Of a stretch of DNA of 64,000 bases, positions 27,998-37,312 are shown piece after piece. The first letter of the stretch is position 1; every line of letters starts with the position of its first letter. The notes below the pieces were generated by a model that worked only from the letters and a program-made list of their open reading frames with translations, did no database searches and was not told where the DNA came from. This DNA is from CAVXNB01 sp963763085 (lineage in GTDB: Bacteria; Actinomycetota; Acidimicrobiia; Acidimicrobiales; Bog-793), in NCBI GenBank assembly GCA_963763085.1, contig CAVXNB010000001.1, positions 682,001 to 746,000 on the forward strand, given 5' to 3'. The position numbers were made by a program, and so were the translations under genes.

Positions 27998-28184
27998 CCT
28001 GCTGCACCGAGGCCGCCTCGTAACGCCCGCCGAGCGCAGGGGCGGTCACGAACGCCACGATTGTGCCGACGGCGATCTGCCGGCTCCCATCGACGATCGC
28101 TGTGCTGTGGAATGCGAACGCTTCCCCGCCGGCCTCGACGACCGTGCCCAGTCCTCGCTCAGCGTCGAAAGCCTCGACCCGGCC
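27969..28184 (-). CDS. Small cold-shock-domain protein (start not resolved)
   Basis: Read on the minus strand directly after hisG: GRVEAFDAERGLGTVVEAGG, then EAFAFHSTAIVDGSRQIAVG, then GTIVAFVTAPALGGRYEAAS, ending at the TGA at 27971-27969. This matches actinobacterial single-OB-fold proteins of the cold-shock type (GxVxxFDxxRGxGxV and FHxxAIxDGSRxIxVGTxV). No ATG/GTG/TTG is in frame upstream. Adding one G near 28183 would join it to the GTG at 28189 (preceded by GGAAGG). An in-frame ATT at 28247 also overlaps the hisG stop. Role probably RNA binding. Confidence 0.65.
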   Translation of the reverse strand, partial: GRVEAFDAERGLGTVVEAGGEAFAFHSTAIVDGSRQIAVGTIVAFVTAPALGGRYEAASVQQVSRATGSQP

Positions 28185-28242
28185 GACACGGGCCTTCCGC
28201 GTCCCGAGGCCGGCGCCGCCGCGCCCGCGCCGGCCAGCCCGC

Positions 28243-29118
28243 TCAATGGACGATCTTCGCGATCGGGAGCTCGATGATGTCCGTCGCTCCCCGCTCCTTC
28301 AGTGCCGGGATGAGCACGTTGATCTCGGACTTGAGGACGACCGCTTCGACGGCGTAGCCCGCTTCGCCGAAGAGCTTCGCGACCGTCGGCGACCGCATCG
28401 AGGGCAGGACGGCGATGATGCTGGGGAGGTCGATGGGAGCGACGTTCAGTTTCACGAGGACCTTGCCGCGGGCCTCGAGCGCGCCCTGCAGCAGGACGAG
28501 CAGCTGGCCCATGGCTCGGGACTTGTCCGGGTCGGCGGCCGAGACCGGGTTCGCGACGAGCTCGGTGTACGAGGTCAGCAGCGTGTCGATGATCCGCAGG
28601 CCGGCGGCTCGCAGCGCCCGTCCGGTCTCGGTGATCTCCACGACGGCGTCGGCGATGTCAGGAACCTTCGCCTCCGTCGCCCCATACGAGAAACGAACCT
28701 CCGCTTCCACCCCCCGCCCCGCCAAGAACCGGCTCGTGAGCCTCGGGTACTCGGTCGAGACGCGGCAACCCTGCGGGAGCTCCTCGACCTTCTTGACGAC
28801 CGAGTCGGCCGCTACCGCGAGCACGACCCGGATGGGCTCGGTCGTCGTCTTCGAATAGCGCAGCTCGCCGAGGCTGACGACGTCGGCGCCGGTCTCCTCC
28901 ACCCAGTCACGGCCCGTCACCCCGAGGTCGAAGAGGCCCTCGGCGACGTAGGTCGGGATCTCCTGAGGGCGGAGAATGTGCACGTCGTCGACACGCGGGT
29001 CGTCGATCGTGGCCCGGTAGTCCACGTCCGAAGTGCGTCGGACCGCCAGGTCGGCGGCGCCGAACAGCTCGAATGTGGCGAGCTCGAGCGAGCCCTTGGG
29101 AAGCGCGATGCGCAACAT
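28243..29118 (-). CDS. hisG: ATP phosphoribosyltransferase, long form
   Basis: First enzyme of histidine synthesis, joining ATP and PRPP. 291 residues, the long form with a C-terminal regulatory ACT-like domain (PTVAKLFGEAGYAVEAVV). Signatures: MLRIALPKGSL, GLFDLGVTGRDWVEE and the PRPP-binding-type region EITETGRALRAAGLRIID. No other his gene is in the window. It follows ribH by 3 nt, so it probably shares that transcript. Confidence 0.94.
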   Translation of the reverse strand: MLRIALPKGSLELATFELFGAADLAVRRTSDVDYRATIDDPRVDDVHILRPQEIPTYVAEGLFDLGVTGRDWVEETGADVVSLGELRYSKTTTEPIRVVLAVAADSVVKKVEELPQGCRVSTEYPRLTSRFLAGRGVEAEVRFSYGATEAKVPDIADAVVEITETGRALRAAGLRIIDTLLTSYTELVANPVSAADPDKSRAMGQLLVLLQGALEARGKVLVKLNVAPIDLPSIIAVLPSMRSPTVAKLFGEAGYAVEAVVLKSEINVLIPALKERGATDIIELPIAKIVH

Positions 29119-29121
29119 CGG

Positions 29122-29740
29122 CTAGCCCGCGTCCCCGGAGAGTCCCGCCGGCGCAGCGGCGGTCCTCACGCCGGCGGATCCCGCGCCGGCGGCGGATCCG
29201 GCGCCGGCGGATCCCGCGTCGGCTGCCGGCCGTCCCAGCTGTCTGAGCACGCCGGCCATCTCGACCGCCGTCATGGCCGCCTCGGTGCCCTTGTTCCCGA
29301 CGTCCCCTCCGGCGCGTGCAAGGGCCTGGTCGAGGTTCTCGGTCGTGAGGACCCCGAAGACCACGGGCAGACCCATGTCGAGCTGAACTCGCTGCAGGCC
29401 GGCGGCGCACTCGCCGGCGACGAAGTCGTAGTGCGACGTCTCGCCACGGATGACCGCCCCGAGACAGATGACCGCATCGTAAGAGCCGGTCCGCGCGACC
29501 GCCATGGCTGCCAGCGGCAACTCGAAGGCTCCGGGCACCCATGCCACTGTCCGGTCCTCGGACGCGACGCCGAGGCGGTCGAGCTCCGCCAGCGCCCCCG
29601 TCAGGAGCAAGTCGGTCACCAGCCGGTTGAAGCGACTGCAGACGACCGCGACCCGAAGCCCGGATCCGTCGGCCGAGCCGTGGATGCCTTCGCTCTGGGG
29701 CTCGTCCTCTACAGGCGGGAGGCGATGGTTCAGTGCCGCG

Positions 29741-29754
<14 letters not shown>
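29122..29754 (-). CDS. ribH: 6,7-dimethyl-8-ribityllumazine synthase
   Basis: Penultimate riboflavin step. Start ATG at 29754, inside the end of ribBA (14-nt overlap). Core signatures: VAVVCSRFNRLVTDLLLTGA, VPGAFELPLAA, CLGAVIRGETSHYDFVA and GVLTTENLDQA. The catalytic-type His is in SHYDFV. It is longer than usual, with a 35-residue N-terminal extension and a Gly/Ala-rich C-terminal tail. Confidence 0.95.
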
Positions 29755-31033
<1,279 letters not shown>

Positions 31034-31097
31034 GTCGGTCACCGCCTCCTTGTCGCCGTTGAGCCTACCGGCGCCCGAACGCCCCCGAACTCCCACG

Positions 31098-32157
31098 TCA
31101 GTGAGGCGCGGAGTCCGGTTCGATATCGATCCGCACGTCGCTTCCGAGCCGGCGCACCGACACGAGACGGCCGCGCCAGGCGTCGGCCATGGTGGCTGCG
31201 CCCGGGCCGGCGAAGACGGGCCGGCCGTCGTCGCCGCCAAGCAGTACCGGCGCCAGGTACCACACGTACCGGTTCACGAGGCCGTCGCGGTGGAACGCGT
31301 GGGCGACATGCGGCCCCACCTTCGACCAGGAGCTGCACGACTCCTCGCCGGCCGAGGTCGTCCAGCACCGCGCCGAGCTCACCGTCGACCTCGAGGGCGG
31401 GAAGGATGCGGGCGCCGGCGGGGGCTTGGCCGAGCACAACGCGAAGCGGCTGGCGCCCGGGCGTCTCAGCCCTCTCCCCCTCCCCCGTGCCCTCCTCCTC
31501 CGCGCCCGCATCCCCGTTGTCGGAACGAACGGTGAGCTCAGGGTCGTCGGCTCGCACGGTCCCGGCCCCGACGAGCACGGCATCGCTCTCGGCGCGCAAG
31601 CGGTGGACGTCACGCCGCGCCTCGGGACCCGTGATCCACCGGCTCGAGCCGTCCGGTGCCGCGATCCTCCCGTCGAGCGTCACGGCGAGCTTGAGCACGA
31701 CGAACGGTCGGCCGGTCGTGCGGTGCACGAGATACGGGTTGAGCTGGTCGCGGACGATGTCGGCGAGCACGCCGGTCGTTACCGAGACCCCCGCCGCCTC
31801 GAGAGCGCTGAAGCCGGCTCCCGCCACGACCGGATCGGGGTCACCGATCGCTGCCACGACTCTGGCGACGCCGGCGGCGACGATCGCATCCGTACACGGC
31901 GGTGTCCGGCCCTGATGGGCGCAGGGCTCGAGCGTCACGTAGAGGGTGCCGCCCCGCGCTCGGCCCCTCGCCTCCGCCAGCGCGGCGATCTCCGCGTGCG
32001 GCCCGCCGGGCGGTGCGGTCGCCCCTTCCCCCGCGACCTCGCCCGCCGAGTCGATCACGACGCAGCCGACCCACGGATTGGGAGACGTCGTCGTGCGGAC
32101 GCGCTGCGCGAGCTCGACGGCGCGAGCCATGTGACGCTCGTCGTCGTTTCGGCTCAC
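31098..32157 (-). CDS. ribD: Riboflavin deaminase/reductase (one-base frameshift)
   Basis: Deaminates and reduces the pyrimidine intermediate of riboflavin. The N-terminal deaminase has the zinc motif GGPHAEIAALAEA and TLEPCAHQGRTPPC. The reductase has VLKLAVTLDGRIAAPDGSSR and ESDAVLVGAGTVRADDP. After QLLVEGG an extra G in a GGGG run (near 31320) shifts the frame. Removing it yields GPHVAHAFHRDGLVNRYVWY and the end IDIEPDSAPH. Corrected length is 352 residues. The GTG at 32157 starts 8 nt after the mogA-like stop. Confidence 0.92.
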
Positions 32158-32165
32158 CTCTCGGC

Positions 32166-32727
32166 TCAATGCGGCCTCTCGCCGTTGACCAGCGCCAGCG
32201 CATGCGGCAGCACGTCGAGCACCGCTTCGAGACACTCGACGGCGCCGCTCGTCGAGCCCGGGAGGTTGAGCACCACGGCCGGCCCGAGCGTCCCCGCCGT
32301 TGCCCGCGACAGGCGCCCGAGCGGGTTCACGAGGCGCATCGCCTCTGCGAGGCCGGGAGCGAGCCGGTCGACGACCTGAGAGGTCCCCTCGGGGGTGAGG
32401 TCCCGAGGCCCGAAACCGGTTCCCCCGGTGGTCACGATCAACCCTGCGAAGCCCTCCGCCGCCAGGTCCGCGATCGCGGCGGCAACCGACTCGACACCGT
32501 CGGCGACGACCCGGCGCTCGGCGACCTCGTACCCGGCCTCCTCGAGGCGCTCGGCCACGGCCGCTCCCGAGCGGTCCTCCCGGGTGCCGGCGACGACGCC
32601 GTCCGAGACCGTGCAGACCTTGGCCCGGAGCCGGGGACGCCGGCCGGTCGGGCGCCGGCTGGTCGGACGCCGGCGACCCGGGCGCCGGTGACCCGTGCGT
32701 CGCGGAACCGGGTACCGGATCGCTCAT
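32166..32727 (-). CDS. MogA/MoaB-like molybdopterin-binding protein (one-base frameshift)
   Basis: The ATG at 32727 overlaps the rpe stop (ATGA) and begins a 35-residue Pro/Ser/Asp-rich leader (MSDPVPGSATHGSPAPGSPA). One extra base near 32640 then shifts the frame. The body follows: AKVCTVSDGVVAGTREDRSG, then LIVTTGGTGFGPRDLTPEGT and NLPGSTSGAVECLEAVLDVL. These are the MogA/MoaB adenylylation-site motifs (TTGGTGxxxxDxTPE and LPGS). It is expected in molybdenum-cofactor synthesis; no other moa/moe gene is in the window. Corrected length 186. Confidence 0.85.
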
Positions 32728-33449
32728 GGGCCGGCCGAGATGGCGGCGGACGCGGCGGCGTGGATATCGCGCACCGCCGCGGCCGGGTCGGGCGCGTGGA
32801 ATACGGCCGAGCCGGCCACGAAGCACCTTGCGCCGGCGGTCGCCGCGAACGGGACGGTACCGGCGTCGATGCCGCCGTCAACCTGGAGCGTCAGATGGAG
32901 ACCCTCCCGTTCGGCCTGGGCCCGCGCCTCGGCGACCTTCGGCACAGCCTCGGCAATGAACTTCTGGCCGCCGAAGCCCGGGTGAACCGTCATTATCAAG
33001 AGGAGGTCGAGCAGGTGGAGGTAGGGCGCCACCGCCTCGTAGGGGGTCTCCGGATTGACGACCAGACCCACGCCCAAGCCGAGCCTGCGCATCTCGGCAC
33101 AGAGCGCCTCGGTCTCTCCGATCTCGACGTGCACCGAGCACGAGTCGGCCCCGGCCGCCCGGAACGCCTCCAGGTACTCCCCCGGATCGGTCATCATCAA
33201 ATGACAATCGAGAAACATCCCCGTATGACGCCTCATCGACGCCACCACCGGCGGTCCGATGGTCAGGTTCGGCACGAAGTGGCCGTCCATCACGTCCACA
33301 TGGAGCCAATCCGTCACGCCGGCGACCTTGTCGATCTCATCCGCCAACCGGCCGAAGTCGGCCGAAAGGATCGAAGGGGCGATCCGCAGCTCCGACCCGT
33401 TCAGCAAGGGAAGGCCGGGCGCACGGGTCCGGCGATCGGTGTCGCCCAC
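32724..33449 (-). CDS. rpe: Ribulose-phosphate 3-epimerase
   Basis: Interconverts ribulose-5-P and xylulose-5-P in the pentose phosphate pathway, which also feeds riboflavin's ribulose-5-P. 241 residues: IAPSILSADFGRLADEI, HVDVMDGHFVPNLTIGP, LDCHLMMTDP, MTVHPGFGGQKFI and LQVDGGID carry the metal His/Asp residues and the phosphate site. The GTG at 33449 is 15 nt after the fmt stop. Confidence 0.96.
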   Translation of the reverse strand: MGDTDRRTRAPGLPLLNGSELRIAPSILSADFGRLADEIDKVAGVTDWLHVDVMDGHFVPNLTIGPPVVASMRRHTGMFLDCHLMMTDPGEYLEAFRAAGADSCSVHVEIGETEALCAEMRRLGLGVGLVVNPETPYEAVAPYLHLLDLLLIMTVHPGFGGQKFIAEAVPKVAEARAQAEREGLHLTLQVDGGIDAGTVPFAATAGARCFVAGSAVFHAPDPAAAVRDIHAAASAAISAGP

Positions 33450-33464
33450 GGCTCCACCGTAGCC

Positions 33465-34372
33465 TTAGGCTCCGAATCGCTCGCCCGGCGCCGGCCGCGC
33501 TCCGCGCCGCCATGCAGCGAACGACTGGACGGATCGGCCCTCGGGCCGGACCTCCAACAGCTGAAGGCGCCCCTCGCCGCAGGCAACCTCGTCACCGACG
33601 AGCGTGCCCGGCTGCACCGCCTCGCCGCCATCCGGGCCGCCCGGCGCCTGAAGCGCCGCGCCGGCGACCACGTGGGCGCGCTCGACGATGAGCCGCCGGC
33701 CACGAAACAAAGTCCAGGCTCGACCGACCCGCACCACCCGCCCGAGCTCGACCGCCGGCCGCTCCCAGGCGAGCTCGAGCTCGGTGCGGTCGATCTTGGC
33801 GGCGTAAACGGCTTCTCCGGCCTGGGGCACCGGCTCGCCCAACGTGGCGACTCCGCCGGCGAGCCGCCCGACGAGGAGAGCCGCTCCGAGATCGGCGAGG
33901 CGGACGCGCAGCTCGGCCGCCGTCTCCTCAGGAAGGATCGGCGTCTCCACGCAGCCGTACACGGGGCCCGTGTCGAGGCCCTCGTCTAGGGCCATCAGGC
34001 ACACGCCGGTCCGGTCGTCGCCGGCGAGGATGGCCCGTTCCACCGGGGCGGCGCCCCGCCAGCGGGGAAGGAGCGAGAAATGCAGGTTCACCATCGGCAC
34101 CTGCTCGAGGACCTCACGGCGGATGATCGTCCCGAAAGCCACGACGACACCGAGCTCGACCTCCGCCGCGAGCACGTCCTCGACCCGAGCCGATACCGGC
34201 AGACCCAGCTCGAGCGCCACCTGCTTCACGGGCGTCGGCACGAGCGCGCTCCCCGCCCTCGCCGGCGGTCCGGCGGCGTCACGACGAGGGCGACTTCATG
34301 GCCGGCGCCCAGAAGCGCTCGCAGCACGACCGCCGCGACCTGCGCCGTTCCAAGAAACGCGAGCCTCGTCAT
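33465..34372 (-). CDS. fmt: Methionyl-tRNA formyltransferase (one-base frameshift)
   Basis: Formylates initiator Met-tRNA. The ATG at 34372 gives MTRLAFLGTAQVAAVVLRAL and VTPPDRRRGRG. The frame then breaks at the C-run 34251-34254. Adding one base joins it to LVPTPVKQVALELG and the catalytic NLHFSLLPRWRGAAPVERA, with DEGLDTGPVY. The corrected gene has 303 codons. The C-terminal OB-fold domain (EAVYAAKIDRTELELAW onward) is complete. It is paired with def, 30 nt upstream. Confidence 0.93.
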
Positions 34373-34402
34373 CGGACTCGCTCTAGCCACCCACGCCTCG
34401 GC

Positions 34403-34918
34403 TCAAGCGTCGAGAGAGCCCCCGGCGATGTCGGCGAGCGCGCGGTCGCGAAGGATCCGCATGGCTTGCTTGCGCTGGTCCTTCTCGAGCCGGTCGAGCA
34501 GGAGGATGCCGTCGAGGTGGTCGAGTTCGTGTTGGAAGACTCGAGCGAGATACTCGTCTGCCTCGACGGAGATCTGGTTGCCCTGGAGGTCGAAGCCCAC
34601 GAGATGGACCTCCTTCGGCCGGACGATGGTCCAGTGCAGATCGGGGACCGACAGGCAGCCCTCCTCGTACTCCCACTCGCCCCTCGACTCCACGATCTCG
34701 GGGTTGATCACCGCCTGCGCGCCCTCGCCGACGTCGTAGACGAAGATGCGCCTCTCGATGCCCACCTGAGGCGCTGCGAGGCCGACGCCGGGGGCGGCGT
34801 ACATCGTCTCGATCATCTCCGCGGACAGGCGGACGATCTTGGCGTCGATCTCCTCGATCTCTACGGCGCGCTGACGCAGGACGGGGTCGCCGAAAATCCG
34901 GATGGGGAACGTGGCCAC
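34403..34918 (-). CDS. def: Peptide deformylase
   Basis: Removes the N-formyl group from new proteins. 171 residues from the GTG at 34918 (VATFPIRIFGDPVLRQRAVE). All three motifs are present: GVGLAAPQVG, EEGCLSVP with the metal Cys, and QHELDHLDG with the two metal His and catalytic Glu. It lies between DUF2277 (4 nt) and fmt. Confidence 0.96.
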   Translation of the reverse strand: MATFPIRIFGDPVLRQRAVEIEEIDAKIVRLSAEMIETMYAAPGVGLAAPQVGIERRIFVYDVGEGAQAVINPEIVESRGEWEYEEGCLSVPDLHWTIVRPKEVHLVGFDLQGNQISVEADEYLARVFQHELDHLDGILLLDRLEKDQRKQAMRILRDRALADIAGGSLDA

Positions 34919-34922
34919 GCCG

Positions 34923-35135
34923 TCACTGTACCGGTGCTCGGCCGGCGGGAAGCCCTGCCACGAGCTGCGCCGTCGCGGCGGCGATGTCGTCGACCGCCCG
35001 CTCGAACACCTCCCGGTTCGCCACCGACGGCGCCCGGTAGCCGCTGATCTTGCGAACGTACTGCAGCGCCGCCGCCCGGACTTCCGCATCGGATACCGGC
35101 TCGGGCCTGCGCAGGGTCTGAATGCTTCGGCACAT
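34923..35135 (-). CDS. DUF2277 protein
   Basis: 70 residues from the ATG at 35135 (MCRSIQTLRRPEPVSDAEVR, then AALQYVRKISGYRAPSVANR). The MCRSIxxLR opening and LQYVRKxSG are the DUF2277 signature. The function of this family is unknown. It lies 41 nt after ribF and 4 nt before def, so it belongs to the operon. Confidence 0.88.
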   Translation of the reverse strand: MCRSIQTLRRPEPVSDAEVRAAALQYVRKISGYRAPSVANREVFERAVDDIAAATAQLVAGLPAGRAPVQ

Positions 35136-35176
35136 GCCACCAGCCTGCCACGTCCGGCCGCCTCGCGGCCAAGTCC

Positions 35177-36035
35177 TCACCCGAAACGGGCCCGGATCAC
35201 ATCGCCCTCCGCGCCCCCCAACGGCAGCCGCCCCGCCCCCGCCTCGACGTCGAAGATCTCGATCCTCTGCGGGGATTCGCCCAGCCGGTCGAGCACGACG
35301 AGCCGGGCGGTGACAAACTCCGAGCCTTGCGGCGCCCGTGCCGGGGCCGGCGCCGGCGGGGACGGCAGCTGCGGCGGCGAAGCCCAAGTACTCGCCGGCC
35401 GGCGGCAGCAGGATCTCGGCCGGGATCTCGATGACGAGAGCCGCCGGCTCGACCGCCTCGGCTCCCTCACCCACGACAACGAGGCCCCGCACCTCGTGCG
35501 GCCGGCCGAGGAGCGCTGCCGCCTCGACGAGCTCGCCCTTGGCGATGAGCGCCCGGATCCGGGTCGACGAGACGACCTCGTGCGCCAGCTCGTCCTGCAC
35601 CAGATGCACCGGCTCCACCGAGTAACCGGCCTCCTCTCCCATCTCCCGCAACAAGGCGACGTTGCCCCGGCGCTCGTTCCCGAAGTGGAAGTCGTCGCCC
35701 ACGACCACGACCCGGGCCCCGAGCTCGGTCACGAGCACCTCGGTCACGAAGTCCTCGGCCCGCTCCTTGGCGCGCTCGGCGTCGAAGTGCAGGACGAGGA
35801 TGTGGTCGACGCCGGTGGCGGCGAGAAGCTCGAGTTTCTGGTCGAGGTCCGTGAGACGGGGCGGGGCCGAACCGGGATTGATCACGGCGGCGGGGTTCTT
35901 GTCGAACGTCACCACGACGCTGCGCAGGCCGGCGTCGGCGGCGCGTCGGCGCACCTGCTCGATCACGCGGCGATGGCCGATGTGCACGCCGTCGTAAGCC
36001 CCGATGGTCACGGCACTGCCGTTGTCGTGTCGCAC
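35177..36035 (-). CDS. ribF: RibF-type FAD synthetase with degenerate kinase domain (one-base frameshift)
   Basis: The N-terminal nucleotidyltransferase is intact: VTIGAYDGVHIGHRRVIEQV (HxGH), VTFDKNPAAVINPG, VGDDFHFGNERRGN and VSSTRIRALIAKGEL. It would make FAD from FMN. After LLGRPHEVRG the C-terminal part has no GxPTAN kinase motif and no RPTF motif. Instead it reads LVVVGEGAEAVEPAALVIEI onward, so riboflavin kinase activity looks lost. One extra base near 35330 shifts the frame. The corrected end is EGDVIRARFG at 35177, total 285 residues. The start is a GTG. Confidence 0.88.
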
Positions 36036-36047
36036 CGGGGAGGGAGG

Positions 36048-36962
36048 CTACTCGTCGGCCGCCGCCGACTCGGCATCGGAGCCAGAGCCGCCGGCGGGCT
36101 GGAGCACCACGACCGGCTTCACCTTTTCAGGCCCGTGCGGACTGCAGATCGCCACGAGCCGGCCGGACTCGTCTACGACAGCCCACGGCCCTTCGCCGGC
36201 GAGACCGAGGGCGAGGCGATCGACGGCTTTGCCGTGACCCAGCGCCTGCGCCAGATCGGGAGGAGCGACGGCGCCCGGCAGGTCCCGCACCAGTTCCTCA
36301 GGCGGGCGCACACGTTCGGGCGCGACCTGCTCGAGCGCCAGCGCCTCGATGTCGCCGAAGCTGCCGATCGACACGCGTCGCAGCACTCGCAGGTACGCCC
36401 CGCCGCCGAGCCTGACGCCGAGATCCGCCGCCAGCACACGGACGTAGGTGCCTGAGGAGCACTCGACGAGGACGCGGTATGTGTCGGACTCTCCGGTTTC
36501 GAACACCTCGAAGCGGAAGACCTCGACCGGTCGCGGTGCCCGCTCCACCTCGATCCCCGCCCGAGCGAGCTCGTGCAGGCGTCGCCCGCCGACCTTGACA
36601 GCCGACACCATCGGGGGGACCTGCTCGATTCGTCCGGTCAATGTGCGGGCGGCCTCCCGGACTTCCTCGAGGCCCGTGCCGCGCATGTCGAAGTGTCCGG
36701 TCACCTCCCCCGAGGAATCGAGTGAGGACGTGGTCACGCCGAGCACCACCTCGCCCACATAGACCTTGGGCAGCGCCGAAGCGAAACGGAGCAGGCGCGT
36801 CGCACGCCCGATCCCCACCAGCAGCACTCCGGTGGCGTCCGGGTCGAGGGTCCCGGCGTGACCCACCTTCTTGGTGCCGAGCAGCCGGCGGCAGCGTGCG
36901 ACGACGTCGTGGGAGGTCCAGCCCGCCGGCTTGTCGACGACGAGGAAGCCGTCAGGCGTCAT
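36048..36962 (-). CDS. truB: tRNA pseudouridine-55 synthase
   Basis: Makes pseudouridine 55 in tRNA. 304 residues: GFLVVDKPAGWTSHDVVARC, catalytic Asp in HAGTLDPDATGVLLVGIG, then KVYVGEVVLGVTTSSLD and the VECSSGTYVRVLAADLG motif. A short Gly/Ser/Ala tail ends it. It overlaps the rbfA end by 11 nt; ribF starts 12 nt after it. Confidence 0.96.
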   Translation of the reverse strand: MTPDGFLVVDKPAGWTSHDVVARCRRLLGTKKVGHAGTLDPDATGVLLVGIGRATRLLRFASALPKVYVGEVVLGVTTSSLDSSGEVTGHFDMRGTGLEEVREAARTLTGRIEQVPPMVSAVKVGGRRLHELARAGIEVERAPRPVEVFRFEVFETGESDTYRVLVECSSGTYVRVLAADLGVRLGGGAYLRVLRRVSIGSFGDIEALALEQVAPERVRPPEELVRDLPGAVAPPDLAQALGHGKAVDRLALGLAGEGPWAVVDESGRLVAICSPHGPEKVKPVVVLQPAGGSGSDAESAAADE

Positions 36963-37287
36963 CGTGGCGGATCCGGCGCAGCGCTTCTTCGACGCGGTCG
37001 CCGGCTGCGATCGCCGGGTCGGCCACGAAGCTCAGCATCGGCGTGCGCTTCAGCCGCACCTCCCGTGCGATCGCAGCCTGGAGCTCGGGGCGTCGCGCCT
37101 CGAGCGCTGCCAGCGCTCCGTCGGGCAGCGAGGCCATGAAGACCTTCGCATGACGAAGATCCGGGTCCGCGCTCACGCCCGTCACCGTCAGCAGTGCCAG
37201 GCGGTCGTCGTCGTCGCGCAGCCGCTCGAGGGCGTCGCCGAGGACCTGGACGAGAACTGCGTTGACCCGCGCGCTCCTCGGGTAACC
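36952..37287 (-). CDS. rbfA: Ribosome-binding factor A (start not resolved)
   Basis: 30S maturation factor. Homology begins at GYPRSARVNAVLVQVLGDAL and runs through LLTVTGVSADPDLRHAKVFM to KRTPMLSFVADPAI. No ATG, GTG or TTG occurs in this frame, or in either other frame, between the infB stop (37313) and the GYPRSARVN codons. The first in-frame GTG (37185) would remove the N-terminal third. An AGGGAG site at 37307-37312 with an ATC 4 nt later, in another frame, suggests a rare start plus a missing base. Coordinates cover only the part supported by homology. Confidence 0.85.
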   Translation of the reverse strand, partial: GYPRSARVNAVLVQVLGDALERLRDDDDRLALLTVTGVSADPDLRHAKVFMASLPDGALAALEARRPELQAAIAREVRLKRTPMLSFVADPAIAAGDRVEEALRRIRHDDA

Positions 37288-37312
37288 GGAAGACGAGCGG
37301 CGATCGTGCTCC

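Noticed and set aside
28046..28246. Minus-strand frame from a TTG overlapping the hisG stop
   Set aside because: Its product is Ser/Gly/Arg-rich noise, and the cold-shock-domain sequence occupies another frame of the same DNA.
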